This document shows positions 20,157 through 29,521 of a stretch of 64,000 nucleotides of DNA, piece after piece. The DNA comes from Ornithobacterium rhinotracheale (GTDB lineage Bacteria > Bacteroidota > Bacteroidia > Flavobacteriales > Weeksellaceae). Each line of letters opens with the position of its first letter. Within the stretch, counting starts at the first letter, position 1. The stretch covers positions 1,687,501 through 1,751,500 of the forward strand of contig NZ_CP094846.1 of the NCBI RefSeq assembly GCF_022832975.1, in the 5' to 3' direction. Position numbers and translations under genes: made by a program. Under the pieces are notes generated by a model, which worked only from the letters and a program-made list of their open reading frames with translations, was not told the origin of the DNA and did no database searches.

Positions 20157-20346
20157 TTTCTTCGTAATCTACCGTTTCGGCATCTACATTATACTTTGAT
20201 TTTTCTACTTCTTTTGTTTTAAAGATACGCACATCTCGGTCTTCGTTTCGTCTGCGAGACGAGGATTTTTTGATGGTTTTTCGGTAGTAATCGTACATAA
20301 AATATAGAATTACTCCAAGCAATACTAATTTCAAAATAGGTGTCAT
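20134..20346 (-). CDS. DUF4834 family small membrane protein
   Basis: 70 residues: one N-terminal hydrophobic helix (PILKLVLLGVILYFMYDYY), then a basic stretch (KSSSRRRNEDR) and an acidic tail (VDYEEIEEDETK). This matches the small Bacteroidota-specific DUF4834 family of unknown role. It overlaps the start of the YfhO gene, and the pairing itself suggests a shared membrane function. Confidence 0.75.
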   Translation of the reverse strand: MTPILKLVLLGVILYFMYDYYRKTIKKSSSRRRNEDRDVRIFKTKEVEKSKYNVDAETVDYEEIEEDETK

Positions 20347-20385
20347 TTAATTTTAAGTGTAAAATAGCTAAAAAACGAATTTAAT

Positions 20386-20437
20386 AAAAAAAGGAACAAA
20401 CTCAAACACTTTATGAGCGTTTAAGCCAGTTCCTTTT
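20386..20437 (-). terminator. Terminator after the DUF6263-like lipoprotein gene
   Basis: AAAAGGAAC and GTTCCTTTT enclose an inner imperfect hairpin. The minus strand ends in seven T. Confidence 0.7.
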
Positions 20438-20455
20438 GCTTTCAATCTCAAATAA

Positions 20456-21454
20456 TTATTTATTATTGATTTCTGTATGAGTGTTTGTGGTAGACGAGAA
20501 ATTCATTTTTTGTCCTTGATATTCCTGAGTTTCTCTCACTACTTCTTTTCTCTTGATGTCTGCAGAAGAAATCCAGCCCGATTTTTGGTCTAATTTAGCC
20601 AAACCGTCTACACTTCCCTCTAGACTTCTGTACAACTTCACTCCTTGCGGATTTGATTGCGAATCGCTTCCTTTGCTACTTCCATCGATTTTGATGTCTA
20701 CTACACCATTATCGATAGATGTTAAAGTATAATTCATAGTAGATTTAGCCTTATCTGTTCCTTCAGATTTGCTCCATTTTTCGCCTAGTTTCACGGCTTT
20801 TTTGGGGTAGAAAGAAGTCGATTCATCAAAAATTGTTTGGATTGCTGTGATGTTTAATGTTTGGCTCAACACTTGGTCTAGCCCATCTTGTTCTTCTTTG
20901 CTTAAATCTTTTTTAAGTTCTTCTTTCACTGCATTTCTCACAGGCAATAGATTGGTTACATCAATCACTTTGCCATTGCGAGTAATTTCCATTTTAAAGA
21001 CTTTTCCTACGATAGCTTTATTGAATTCCCATTGTCTTGCAGCGCCTTTGTCGGTTGGTTTTTCTGCATCGGTATCAAACCCAATAGTCTTTTTATCGTT
21101 TTTATTTTCTTCTTTGAAACGAGTAAATTTCACATCCAGCACATAAGTACTATCTTTTACTTGCGCCACGGTGTAATCAAGTGCAGTAGTAGAAGTCTGT
21201 TTCACCGTTTGGCTTTGCTTCCCGTTCGACTGAGTCATGGTAGCATTATTGGTAAGGCTAAACGGATAAGTTTTTCCTTCTTCTAAATTAAAGGCAAAAA
21301 CATACTCATCTTGTGCATTTTTGGTGAATGCTTCTGCTGGAACTTCTTTTTTTACTTCGGTTTTTGTCGTTTCGTTGGTTGTGGTGGTTGTATTTTCTTT
21401 TTTACAAGAAAAAGCCAAAGTCACAATCGAAAGCGCTATTATTGATTTTTTCAT
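20456..21454 (-). CDS. DUF6263-like outer lipoprotein
   Basis: From MKKSIIALSIVTLAFSCKKEN the protein is 332 residues, with a lipobox ending at C17 (LAFSC), followed by a low-complexity Thr/Asn/Glu linker (TTTTTNETTKTE). The mature part is beta-rich, with repeated Thr/Ser-Lys strands, and has the pattern VKLGEKWSKSEG seen in Bacteroidota DUF6263-type proteins. A longer start 18 codons upstream would precede the signal and is rejected. A -7-like TATATTTG lies at 21483-21490 on the minus strand. Function unknown. The secreted protein at 61317-62060 looks distantly similar. Confidence 0.7.
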   Translation of the reverse strand: MKKSIIALSIVTLAFSCKKENTTTTTNETTKTEVKKEVPAEAFTKNAQDEYVFAFNLEEGKTYPFSLTNNATMTQSNGKQSQTVKQTSTTALDYTVAQVKDSTYVLDVKFTRFKEENKNDKKTIGFDTDAEKPTDKGAARQWEFNKAIVGKVFKMEITRNGKVIDVTNLLPVRNAVKEELKKDLSKEEQDGLDQVLSQTLNITAIQTIFDESTSFYPKKAVKLGEKWSKSEGTDKAKSTMNYTLTSIDNGVVDIKIDGSSKGSDSQSNPQGVKLYRSLEGSVDGLAKLDQKSGWISSADIKRKEVVRETQEYQGQKMNFSSTTNTHTEINNK

Positions 21455-21524
21455 ACTTTTAATTTCAATATTTAATGTATTGCAAATATACAATTTAGTT
21501 TTTAACATTTAGAACGACAAGAAA

Positions 21525-22682
21525 TTATTTTAAAATTTCGCGTCCTATCACTAGTTTTTGGATTTCTGTGGTCCCCTCTCCTATGGTACACAATTTTGAA
21601 TCTCTAAAGAATTTTTCCACAGGGAAATCTTTGGAATAACCATATCCGCCGAAAATTTGCACCGCATCGGTAGCGATTTCCACACAAGATTCTGAAGCAT
21701 ACCATTTAGCCATGGCACCTTCTTTGGTCATTTTTAGATTTTTCTGCTTCATTTCGCAAGCTTTCAAAATCATTAATTCAGAAGCGTGAATTTTAGTTGC
21801 CATTTCTGCCAATCTAAAATTAATAGCTTGGAAATTAGCAATTGGCTGACCGAATTGTTTTCTTTCCTTAGCATATTGCAACGCTGCTTTATAAGCCCCT
21901 TTTGCAATACCCAAAGCCAAGGCTGCAATCGAGATTCTCCCGCCATCTAAAATGGCTAAAGCCTGTCTGAACCCGTCGCCCACATTGCCCAAACGATGCG
22001 AATCTGGCACGCGTACATTATCAAAAATCAATTCGGCTGTTTCCGAAGCACGCATACCTAATTTATTCTCTTTTTTACCAGAAGTAAAGCCTGGCATTCC
22101 TTTTTCTAGCACAAAAGCGGTTGAATTGCCCGAAGTTCCCACCTCGCCCGTACGCGTCATAATCACGGCAATATCGCCAGAAATCGCGTGTGTAATGAAG
22201 TTTTTCGCTCCATTAATCACCCATTCATCGCCATCTTTCACGGCTGTGGTACTCATTCCTCCCGCATCAGATCCCGTATTGTGTTCTGTAAGCCCCCAAG
22301 CACCTAGCACTTGTCCAGATGCCAATTTTGGAATCCATTTTTGTTTTTGCTCCTCGTTCCCAAAAGTCAAAATATGATTAGTACAGAGTGAGTTATGCGC
22401 CGCCACCGACAATCCAATGGAAGGATCTACTTGAGAAATCTCGTCGATAATGTCCACATACTCCTCATAACTCAAGCCCGAACCGCCTAATTCTTCTGGC
22501 ACTAATACGCCCATACAGCCCATTTCGCCCAATTCTTTAAACAATTCTACAGGAAAATGTTGTGCCTCGTCCCACTCCATCACATGGGATTTAATTCTTT
22601 GTTCGGCAAAACTTCTAATGGCTTCTACAATGATATTTTGTTCTTCTGTTCTTTCTCTCATTTTCTCAAAATTTTCAATCAA
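21525..22682 (-). CDS. Acyl-CoA dehydrogenase
   Basis: An FAD enzyme forming trans-2-enoyl-CoA from acyl-CoA in beta-oxidation or branched-chain amino acid breakdown. It is 385 residues, normal. Features are the N-terminal helical domain, the FAD/substrate block AWGLTEHNTGSDAGGM near 128-143, WVINGAKNFITHA, RKQFGQPIANFQAI, and the C-terminal GEGTTEIQKLVIGREIL with the short-chain-type catalytic Glu. The start used overlaps the upstream HhH gene by 8 nt; a Met seven codons later is possible. Substrate specificity cannot be read from sequence alone. Confidence 0.94.
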   Translation of the reverse strand: MIENFEKMRERTEEQNIIVEAIRSFAEQRIKSHVMEWDEAQHFPVELFKELGEMGCMGVLVPEELGGSGLSYEEYVDIIDEISQVDPSIGLSVAAHNSLCTNHILTFGNEEQKQKWIPKLASGQVLGAWGLTEHNTGSDAGGMSTTAVKDGDEWVINGAKNFITHAISGDIAVIMTRTGEVGTSGNSTAFVLEKGMPGFTSGKKENKLGMRASETAELIFDNVRVPDSHRLGNVGDGFRQALAILDGGRISIAALALGIAKGAYKAALQYAKERKQFGQPIANFQAINFRLAEMATKIHASELMILKACEMKQKNLKMTKEGAMAKWYASESCVEIATDAVQIFGGYGYSKDFPVEKFFRDSKLCTIGEGTTEIQKLVIGREILK

Positions 22683-23571
22683 ATTTTAATATATATTGAT
22701 TTTTTAGCTGGGTTAAAAGTTCGATATTATCAATCTTCAATTTTTCAAAATCTGCGACTGATTCAAACTTGCCCATAAAACTCCGAAATTTAAGAATATT
22801 TTTAGCATCTGCCTCACTAAATCCTATTTTTAACCAATCTTTTAAAGTCATTTCATTGGGATACAAAATCATATTTTGCTGCTTTTTCTGAGGTGCAGAC
22901 TTCGTTTTGGGCAGAATAATAAAATCTTTTATTTGATTAAATTTAAAATCATTAATAACATAGCAATCCTTAATTTGTTGTAAATTCTCAAATTCACCGC
23001 CCAAAATTTTATCTCTGTACTTAATTATAGCTTGGGCTTGTTTTTCTGAAAAGCCCAGCTGTTCCCATCCTTTTTGATCTAATGAATTCGGATTAAACTT
23101 TGAAATTTCAGGGCGTTTTTGCTCTCTAAAAGTCTTGGGCGTTTTAAGCTCGGCAGACACGGCTACCTTCCTCAACTGAATGTATGGCAAAAGCTCCTGA
23201 AACTTTTTCTCACTCACTACATAGCATTTAGCAAAATCCTCTGGCGTGCTAAAATTTCCTCCCAGCGAATAACGGTACTTTTCTATGATTTCCGCCTGCT
23301 TTTTTGAAAAGCCTAATTCCTGAAAGCCCGCTGCATCTAAGGCATTCGGGTTAAATTTTTCTAAATGAACTTTGGGCGCTTTTTGCTCAATATTTTCAGT
23401 TTGGGCTAAATAATTTTGCACCTCGGCGGGGAGCGGCGAAACGCTGCCCTCTGGTAAAAATTGAGGTATAAATTCAAGCCCCAAAAGCCCTACAATAACC
23501 AGCAGACCAAGTGCAATGAAAGCTCCTCGCTGCTCCTTACTGACTGAAAAATGCTGAAAAAAATCCCTCAA
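22675..23571 (-). CDS. Membrane-anchored protein with three helix-hairpin-helix repeats (ComEA-like)
   Basis: 298 residues. One membrane helix at about 17-36 is followed by a linker, then three repeats at roughly 74-102, 156-185 and 243-270. Each has the form FNPN.LD..G...LGFS.KQA..I.KYR, the (HhH)2-type unit that binds DNA backbones. This resembles the DNA receptor ComEA, expanded, and could act in DNA uptake or hold DNA at the cell surface. That role is inferred only from the fold. It overlaps the acyl-CoA dehydrogenase start. Confidence 0.8.
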   Translation of the reverse strand: MRDFFQHFSVSKEQRGAFIALGLLVIVGLLGLEFIPQFLPEGSVSPLPAEVQNYLAQTENIEQKAPKVHLEKFNPNALDAAGFQELGFSKKQAEIIEKYRYSLGGNFSTPEDFAKCYVVSEKKFQELLPYIQLRKVAVSAELKTPKTFREQKRPEISKFNPNSLDQKGWEQLGFSEKQAQAIIKYRDKILGGEFENLQQIKDCYVINDFKFNQIKDFIILPKTKSAPQKKQQNMILYPNEMTLKDWLKIGFSEADAKNILKFRSFMGKFESVADFEKLKIDNIELLTQLKNQYILKFD

Positions 23572-23585
23572 AATGTGTTTTTTAA

Positions 23586-23807
23586 TTATAAATCAAAGAC
23601 TGATTTTCTTTTTTTAATAAAGCCATCTTTCACCCAAAGAAAAAATGCCATAATTAAATAAAAAACAAAGGTGATTCCTAATGTGGCAAAAGATAAATAA
23701 ATGAAAAGCAAACGCAATTTGGCGGCACGCATTCCGAGCTTGTCCGAAATACGAGAAATTACCTCAAATCCGTGAGCTTCCATTTTGATTCTTAAATCGT
23801 CTAGCAT
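23586..23807 (-). CDS. PspC domain protein
   Basis: A 73-residue protein with the PspC pattern ISDKLGMRAAKLRLLFIYLSF, then one membrane helix (about 38-57) and a basic tail. PspC proteins act in envelope-stress signalling in other phyla, and short Bacteroidota versions are of unknown role. It starts within the last 7 nt of the DUF2851 gene, so the two are translationally coupled. Confidence 0.85.
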   Translation of the reverse strand: MLDDLRIKMEAHGFEVISRISDKLGMRAAKLRLLFIYLSFATLGITFVFYLIMAFFLWVKDGFIKKRKSVFDL

Positions 23808-25063
23808 GATTTTAAAACTTGATTTCCAATGTTACAAGATAAACATTTTTTGTGATTGCAAAAACTTTTTTTCAATTCTAGCAAGGCTTGGCTATCTTGT
23901 GCATTTTCAATTTTAATTCCTAAATTTTTAAAATTCAATAAAATAGAGTTTTCTTCGGCTGGAATTTCGGCATAAGCCTCTAAAAATTTTTCCACATCAA
24001 AATCGGCTTGATTTTTCTCAAATAAAAACAAAATCGGATACCAAACATTGATTAAGATTAAATGAATCAACGATTTGGATATTTTTTTAGTCGTTTTTCG
24101 TTTGCTTTCTACGCCTATTTTATAATGATTATCCCAATATTCGCTCGTGGAAAATCGCTCAAAAATGGTGTAAAATTCTTTTAAATTCCGTGCCGATTGT
24201 AGCAAAGAAAACATTTGGTGCGTTTTGCAATAAATCCCTGCTAATTGTGCAATCCTCAGCGTAGGAAAGCTCGGCGGGCGCAATCGTAAAAACTTAAATA
24301 AATGATTGGAAACGGGCGACAATTGATGTTTATGCCGAATAAAATCATAGGATTTTTTCAACGCAATGCTATAATCATCTTGTGGCTCTTCCAGAAATCC
24401 CGCTTGCCCTAAAAGCAATGCCTCGGCTTCTCCATGATTGGCACGCAACACTCTGAAAGGAAAGGATTTAGCCAAAATCCGCATAGGCTCAACATTGATT
24501 TTCAGACCAAATGCATAGCTTAATTCTTCAAACAAGAGAGCCTCCCAATCGCCTTTTAGAAACTTCAATCGCTGATTAAGCTGCTCTGCTTTGCGCTCTA
24601 ATCTGCTGATGAATAGGCGCTCGGTAAAAGTTTTCAGATAAAAGGAATCTAGTGTGCCTATGAATTTTTCGCACGGAATAAAGTTAAAATTTTCTTGTAA
24701 ATTTTGATACCGCTCAATGGTGGCTTGCGGCAAATATTTTTTTAGCTCCAATGTTGGAAAGGCTCCTAGGGAAGCGCTGTAATCATCTTCGAAAACAAGG
24801 TGCAAAATAATGTTTTGATAATTATCATCTTGCTGGTGTTTATACTGAATCCAGTCTGAGGATTTTATATGAATTTCCACATTGCCCACCCATAAAATTC
24901 CGTTGATTTTCAGTTTTGCATTGGTGAAATCTGGGCCTGCATTCTCGTTTCTTTCCCCTGGGGATATTACCTCAATTTGCTCCCCTTCTGTGGATAGCAA
25001 AGGCGCTTCTTTACTCCACAATTTAAATTTCCATATGTAGTAAAGAAACGCCTCGCTTATCAT
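23801..25063 (-). CDS. DUF2851 family protein
   Basis: A 420-residue cytosolic protein with the family's start (MISEAFLYYIWKFKLW) and the conserved block SPGERNENAGPDFTNAKLKI followed by GNVEIHIKSSDW near 59-70. The C-terminus carries a Cys-rich KCLSCNIGNQVLKSC motif that could bind metal. The Asn/Asp/Glu/Lys pattern in the N-terminal block resembles a nuclease-like (PD-(D/E)XK) core, but no activity is established. It is common and conserved in Bacteroidota. Its stop overlaps the PspC start. Confidence 0.88.
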   Translation of the reverse strand: MISEAFLYYIWKFKLWSKEAPLLSTEGEQIEVISPGERNENAGPDFTNAKLKINGILWVGNVEIHIKSSDWIQYKHQQDDNYQNIILHLVFEDDYSASLGAFPTLELKKYLPQATIERYQNLQENFNFIPCEKFIGTLDSFYLKTFTERLFISRLERKAEQLNQRLKFLKGDWEALLFEELSYAFGLKINVEPMRILAKSFPFRVLRANHGEAEALLLGQAGFLEEPQDDYSIALKKSYDFIRHKHQLSPVSNHLFKFLRLRPPSFPTLRIAQLAGIYCKTHQMFSLLQSARNLKEFYTIFERFSTSEYWDNHYKIGVESKRKTTKKISKSLIHLILINVWYPILFLFEKNQADFDVEKFLEAYAEIPAEENSILLNFKNLGIKIENAQDSQALLELKKSFCNHKKCLSCNIGNQVLKSC

Positions 25064-25076
25064 TTTCTATTATTTT

Positions 25077-26159
25077 TTATATGGCTTCTTCGCCTTTCAT
25101 TTTTTCGGCGTTTTCAGCTAATTTAAGAGAATCTATCATCTCCTGAATATCTCCATTCATAAAGTTATCAAGATTGTAGATTGACTTGTTGATTCGGTGG
25201 TCGGTTACGCGCCCTTGTGGGTAATTATAGGTGCGTATTTTGGCTGAGCGGTCGCCCGAAGATACTAGCGAACGGCGCTGTGCGGTACGCTCACTCATGA
25301 TTTTTTCAAACTCGATTTCGTACAATTTGGTGCGTAGCATTTGTAGAGCCTTCTCACGGTTGGCGTGCTGTGAGCGAGACTCTTGACACTGAATCATAAT
25401 TCCTGTGGGCTTGTGCGTTAATTGCACTTTGGTTTCTACCTTGTTTACATTCTGCCCTCCTGCACCACTTGAACGCGCAGTTTGGTACTCTAAATCTGCG
25501 GGGTTAATTTCCACATCTACCTCCTCCGCCTCTGGCAACACGGCCACTGTGATAGCCGAAGTATGCACACGCCCCTGAGACTCGGTTTCTGGCACACGCT
25601 GCACGCGGTGTACTCCACTTTCGAATTTCATAGTTCCGTATACAGAGTCTCCACTCACTTCTAGTACTAATTCTTTGTAGCCTTTTACGCCGCCCTCTGT
25701 GGCGTTTAGGACTTCAAAGCTCCAATTTTTATTTTTAAAATACATAGAATACATTCGGAAAATGTCTTCCACAAAAATCGCGGCTTCATCGCCTCCCGTG
25801 CCTGCCCGCAGCTCCACTATTACATTCTTATCATCTTCTGGGTCTTTGGGAATTAAGAGGTACTTCACGCGCTCCTCTATTTCTGGAATGGCCGCTAGCG
25901 CGCTATCTTTTTCCTCCTTGGCTAGCTCCACCATATCCCTATCCTCGGCTGATTCTATGATTTGATTGGCCTCGGCTAGCAGGTTTAATTGAGCTTCATA
26001 TTCTTCCTTTGCTTGTATAATTTCACGCAAATCTGAGTACTCCTTATTTAGCTTGGCGTAGCGCTGGTGGTCATTGATTACATCTGGCTGAATAATTAAA
26101 TCAGCGATTTCATCAAAGCGTTGCTGTATTCCTTGTAGTTTCTCTATTAAGTCTGACAT
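25077..26159 (-). CDS. prfA: Peptide chain release factor 1
   Basis: Terminates translation at UAA and UAG. It is 360 residues. The GGQ catalytic motif is at 234-236 ([10 protein letters not shown]). The codon-recognition tripeptide in the release-factor-1 position is P190-E191-T192, which fits the PxT rule for RF1 and excludes RF2 (SPF). A -7-like TAATTTTG is at 26186-26193 on the minus strand. No prmC follows; the next gene, 13 nt downstream, is DUF2851. Confidence 0.98.
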   Translation of the reverse strand: MSDLIEKLQGIQQRFDEIADLIIQPDVINDHQRYAKLNKEYSDLREIIQAKEEYEAQLNLLAEANQIIESAEDRDMVELAKEEKDSALAAIPEIEERVKYLLIPKDPEDDKNVIVELRAGTGGDEAAIFVEDIFRMYSMYFKNKNWSFEVLNATEGGVKGYKELVLEVSGDSVYGTMKFESGVHRVQRVPETESQGRVHTSAITVAVLPEAEEVDVEINPADLEYQTARSSGAGGQNVNKVETKVQLTHKPTGIMIQCQESRSQHANREKALQMLRTKLYEIEFEKIMSERTAQRRSLVSSGDRSAKIRTYNYPQGRVTDHRINKSIYNLDNFMNGDIQEMIDSLKLAENAEKMKGEEAI

Positions 26160-26214
26160 AGATTGAATTTCTTTGAAAATGGCTACAAAATTACGGATTT
26201 TATTTCAAATTCGT

Positions 26215-26613
26215 TTAGCCCTTGTTTTGAGCTAAATTATCCATCAATCTTTCAAGAAAATTGGACAAAGGGCGCTTGACCATCATCTCAATCATCGGGT
26301 TAAACTTTCCGCTGAAATCTATATAAACCTGTGTTTGGACATCGCTCACGGGTTCCAGCACAAGCCTCATTTCATAATTAAAACTTTCGTTGGGCGACTC
26401 AAATAAAATGTAATTTGGCTCCCCCGCCTCTTTTAGCCTCAGCCCCACACGCGGCATTCCGCTCAACTGAAAATCAAAGCCTTGCCCATCTTCATATAGA
26501 TGAAATTGTGTATTCTCTGGCATCAAGGCTTGGTAATTGGCGGGCTGGGCTAATTCTTGAAAAACTTGCACTTGTGGCTCATTTATAGTAATTTTTTTGC
26601 TCTCGAATTTCAT
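26215..26613 (-). CDS. SRPBCC-fold (START/Bet v 1-like) protein
   Basis: A 132-residue small ligand-cavity fold. Strands MKFESKKITINEP and FQLSGMPRVGLRLKEAG precede a C-terminal amphipathic helix (VKRPLSNFLERLMDNLAQ). No active site is evident, and the family often binds lipids or acts as an accessory to enzymes. It is divergent from the NUDIX gene with only 42 bp between them, so the two share a control region. A pyrE gene, which in my memory often sits between these two in related genomes, is absent. Confidence 0.8.
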   Translation of the reverse strand: MKFESKKITINEPQVQVFQELAQPANYQALMPENTQFHLYEDGQGFDFQLSGMPRVGLRLKEAGEPNYILFESPNESFNYEMRLVLEPVSDVQTQVYIDFSGKFNPMIEMMVKRPLSNFLERLMDNLAQNKG

Positions 26614-26655
26614 TTTTTCATTAATTTTATGGCTTAAAATCGTAAAGCTACAAAA

Positions 26656-27276
26656 ATGTTCAGAGTTTTTATCAATAATGTAGAAGTTTCTTTCGCTAAA
26701 AAAGCAAGCAAAAAGCCTGATTGCTTAAATATCTTGGCTGAAAATCCCAACGCCTTTCAGCATATTTACGACCTCTGCACGCTTGAAAGGGGCGAGAAGA
26801 AAGTGGCGTTCCGCGTAGTGTCTCAAAACCCTAAAAACACTTTTAAGGACTTTAAAGCAAGTTTTGAAAACATCAGAGCGGCAGGCGGAATTGTGCTTAA
26901 TCAAAAAGGGGAAATTCTAATGATTTTCCGCCTCAACACTTGGGATTTGCCCAAGGGTAAAATCGAAAAAGAGGAAGGGAAACGAATGGCCGCTCTGCGC
27001 GAGGTGGAGGAAGAATGCGGCATCTCTGAATTGGAAATCATTAAAAAATTACCGAAAACCTACCATATGTACCCCCTGCGGGATAGAGCCATTTTTAAAA
27101 CCACCTACTGGTATGAAATGCGCTACAATGGCAACGATGCGCCCACGCCTCAGACTGAGGAGGCTATCTCCCAAGCTCAATGGTGCGACTTATCTTTTGT
27201 GTGCGATGTGCTGAAAAATCAATCCACTTATAAGAATATTGAGATTTTGCTGAAAAGTTATTTAAAAGGAATTTAA
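26656..27276 (+). CDS. NUDIX hydrolase
   Basis: 206 residues. The N-terminal ~70 residues form an extra domain. The NUDIX box, at about 100-122, fits GX5EX7REUXEEXGU exactly: G, five residues, E, seven residues, then REVEEECGI. Such enzymes hydrolyse nucleoside diphosphates linked to other groups, and substrate here is unknown. It is divergent from the SRPBCC gene and followed by a hairpin-rich region. Confidence 0.92.
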   Translation: MFRVFINNVEVSFAKKASKKPDCLNILAENPNAFQHIYDLCTLERGEKKVAFRVVSQNPKNTFKDFKASFENIRAAGGIVLNQKGEILMIFRLNTWDLPKGKIEKEEGKRMAALREVEEECGISELEIIKKLPKTYHMYPLRDRAIFKTTYWYEMRYNGNDAPTPQTEEAISQAQWCDLSFVCDVLKNQSTYKNIEILLKSYLKGI

Positions 27277-27286
27277 AGCTAAATAA

Positions 27287-27369
27287 AGTAAGGGCTTACC
27301 TCGCTAAAAATAACGCAAGCCCCTCCTTACTAAATACTCAGCCAATTCCCTCAGCGGAATTGGCTTTTT
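27287..27369 (+). terminator. Two hairpins after the NUDIX gene, the second a terminator
   Basis: A long inverted repeat joins AGTAAGGGCTT near 27287 with AAGCCC and TTACT near 27316-27331. Then AGCCAATTCC (27340-27349) pairs with GGAATTGGCT (27356-27365), followed by TTTTC. The second is a normal terminator. Confidence 0.75.
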
Positions 27370-27391
27370 CTTATATACAATACGGGGGATA

Positions 27392-27460
27392 CGCTCCGTC
27401 TAGTGCGAGTGTGCCGCTCCGTCTAGTACGAGTGTGTCGCTCCGTCTAGTGCGAGTGCTT
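27392..27460. repeat. Three tandem copies of a 23-bp unit
   Basis: Units at 27392-27414, 27415-27437 and 27438-27460 begin CGCTCCGTCTAGTGCGAGTG. Copy 2 has A for G at one position and copy 3 differs in the last bases. The unit is GC-rich against an AT-rich background and is not spaced like a CRISPR. It lies between the NUDIX and argS terminators. Confidence 0.9.
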
Positions 27461-27471
27461 AAAAAAGGCTT

Positions 27472-27507
27472 TAAAACAAAATCGCCCTGACGAGGTCAAG
27501 GCGATTT
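27472..27507 (-). terminator. Terminator after argS
   Basis: AAATCGCC (27479-27486) pairs with GGCGATTT (27500-27507). The minus strand continues TTGTTTT. Confidence 0.75.
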
Positions 27508-27534
27508 CATTTATCAAAATTAAGCAAACAATAT

Positions 27535-29289
27535 TTACATTCTCTGCGGCACTTTTATGCCAAGCAATTGGAGGGATTTCTGGATTTTTACCGCTACTTG
27601 CTCTGCTAAGTGTAGGCGCACTTGTTTTTGCAACTCGGTATCGGCATTTAGAATGCTATGATTTTGATAGAATGAATTGAATTGCTTTACCAAATCATAT
27701 ACATAATTAGCTACTAATGCGGGGCTTAACTCTTGTGCCGCTTTGTTTACAACCTCTCGGTATTCGTTAATGGCTTTAAGCAAATCTTTTTCGATAGTAC
27801 TGAATTTATACTCGCTCATATCCACTGGCTGCGGCTGCTCTTTGCGCAATACGGACTGGATTCGCACATAGGCGTATTGGATGAATGGCCCTGTGTTCCC
27901 GTTAAAATCAATGCTTTCCTTAGGGTTAAACATAATTCGTTTTTTAGGGTCTACTTTTAGGATAAAATATTTAAGCGCCCCTAGCCCTATGATTTCATAC
28001 AGCTCCTCTTTTTCTGCCTCGGTAAGCCCTTCTAATTTTCCAGCTTCGGCGGCGATGTCTTTGGCTGTTTGCTTCATTTCATTCATCAAATCATCTGCAT
28101 CGACTACTGTACCCTCGCGGGATTTCATCTTGCCATCTGGCAAATCTACCATTCCATAGGACAGGTGGTGTAGCTGGGCTGCCCAATCAAAGCCTAATTT
28201 CTTTAATATTAAAAATAAAACTTTGAAATGGTAATCCTGCTCATTGCCCACCACATAGGTTAGGCCATCTATGTGATAATTTTTAAATCGCTCTACGGCG
28301 GTGCCTAAATCTTGTGTGATGTAGACGGAGGTGCCATCGGCGCGCAAAACTAGTTTTTCGTCTAATCCCTCGCTAGTTAAATCTATCCAGACTGAGCCAT
28401 CTTCTTTTTTAAAGAAAACACCTTTTTCCAAACCTTGATTCACCAAATCTTTACCGAGCAAATAAGTTTCGCTCTCGTGCTGCACTTCGTCGAAGTTTAC
28501 GCCAAGACGCTCATAGGTTTCATCAAATCCTTTGTACACCCAATCGTTCATCGTAGCCCAAAGTTGGCGCACTTCGGGGTCATTAGCCTCCCACTTTCTG
28601 AGCATTTCTTGTGCTTCTAGGAATATAGGGGCGGTCTTTTTTGCCTCCTCTTCGCTCACGCCTTTTGCTACCAAATCTTTCATCTCTTGGCGGTATGCTT
28701 GGTCAAATGCTACATAGTATTTCCCCACCAAGTGGTCGCCCTTCGTATGCGCACTTTTGGGGGTTTCTCCATTACCAAATTTTTGCCACGCTAGCATAGA
28801 TTTGCAGATGTGAATTCCGCGGTCATTTACAATTTGTGTTTTAATCACTTCATTGCCCGCAGCCTTTAAAATCTCGGCAACGGAATAGCCTAGTAAATTG
28901 TTTCTAATATGCCCTAGGTGCAACGGCTTATTGGTATTGGGCGAAGAGTATTCTACCATTAATTTTTGTTGAATGGCTGGCGTTTTTTCACCCTCCGTTA
29001 ATTGCTGTAAATATTCTGCAAAAAACTTTTCTGAAAGCACAAGATTCAAAAATCCTTTCACGACATTGTAGCCAGAAAAAAGATTTTTTTCCATCAAAAC
29101 TTCACCTATCATTTCGCCCGCTTGCTCTGGTTTGGTTTTAAGCAAACGCACCAATGGGAAAACGACCAAGGTGTAGTCTCCCTCAAACTCTTTTCTCGTA
29201 ACTTGAATTTCTACACTCTCTGGCGAAAGCTGAAATTTCTCCTTTAGCGTGTCTAAAATTATCTCGGCTATATGTTGTTTTATGTTCAT
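27535..29289 (-). CDS. argS: Arginyl-tRNA synthetase
   Basis: Class I synthetase for tRNA-Arg. It is 584 residues. The N-terminal Add1 domain is followed by the HIGH-type motif HLGH in SSPNTNKPLHLGHIRNN near 114-130. The Arg-specific block YVVGNEQDYHFKVLF is near 340 and the anticodon-binding helical domain ends with the typical GIKVPQRM. As usual for ArgRS there is no KMSKS lysine pair; KMKSREGTVV fills that loop. It has its own promoter (29417-29447) and terminator. Confidence 0.98.
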   Translation of the reverse strand: MNIKQHIAEIILDTLKEKFQLSPESVEIQVTRKEFEGDYTLVVFPLVRLLKTKPEQAGEMIGEVLMEKNLFSGYNVVKGFLNLVLSEKFFAEYLQQLTEGEKTPAIQQKLMVEYSSPNTNKPLHLGHIRNNLLGYSVAEILKAAGNEVIKTQIVNDRGIHICKSMLAWQKFGNGETPKSAHTKGDHLVGKYYVAFDQAYRQEMKDLVAKGVSEEEAKKTAPIFLEAQEMLRKWEANDPEVRQLWATMNDWVYKGFDETYERLGVNFDEVQHESETYLLGKDLVNQGLEKGVFFKKEDGSVWIDLTSEGLDEKLVLRADGTSVYITQDLGTAVERFKNYHIDGLTYVVGNEQDYHFKVLFLILKKLGFDWAAQLHHLSYGMVDLPDGKMKSREGTVVDADDLMNEMKQTAKDIAAEAGKLEGLTEAEKEELYEIIGLGALKYFILKVDPKKRIMFNPKESIDFNGNTGPFIQYAYVRIQSVLRKEQPQPVDMSEYKFSTIEKDLLKAINEYREVVNKAAQELSPALVANYVYDLVKQFNSFYQNHSILNADTELQKQVRLHLAEQVAVKIQKSLQLLGIKVPQRM

Positions 29290-29416
29290 TTATACCAAAT
29301 TTCTATATTAACCTTTTACTTTAATTAAACCTACTTAAAAATCTGAAATTCAATTAAATATTTAATTTTAATTAAAATATAAATTTAATCGATTTTTGGG
29401 TTTAAATTCAGGGGTT

Positions 29417-29447
29417 CAAAAATACAATAAATTATAGTTTTTGCAAA
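29417..29447 (-). promoter_or_regulatory. argS promoter
   Basis: The minus strand reads TTTTG, 19 bp, TATTTTTG, an exact match to the Bacteroidota promoter. It leaves a leader of about 120 nt. The remainder of the 29290-29521 gap is plain AT-rich sequence. Confidence 0.7.
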
Positions 29448-29521
29448 ACATATCCTCACCCGTTTTCTTTCCCCTCTATTCAAATTAACTTTGCATTGTC
29501 TTGATAATTTGTGTTCTCGGT

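Noticed and set aside
27392-27460. CRISPR array
   Set aside because: The three units are contiguous, with no spacers, and no cas genes are seen.
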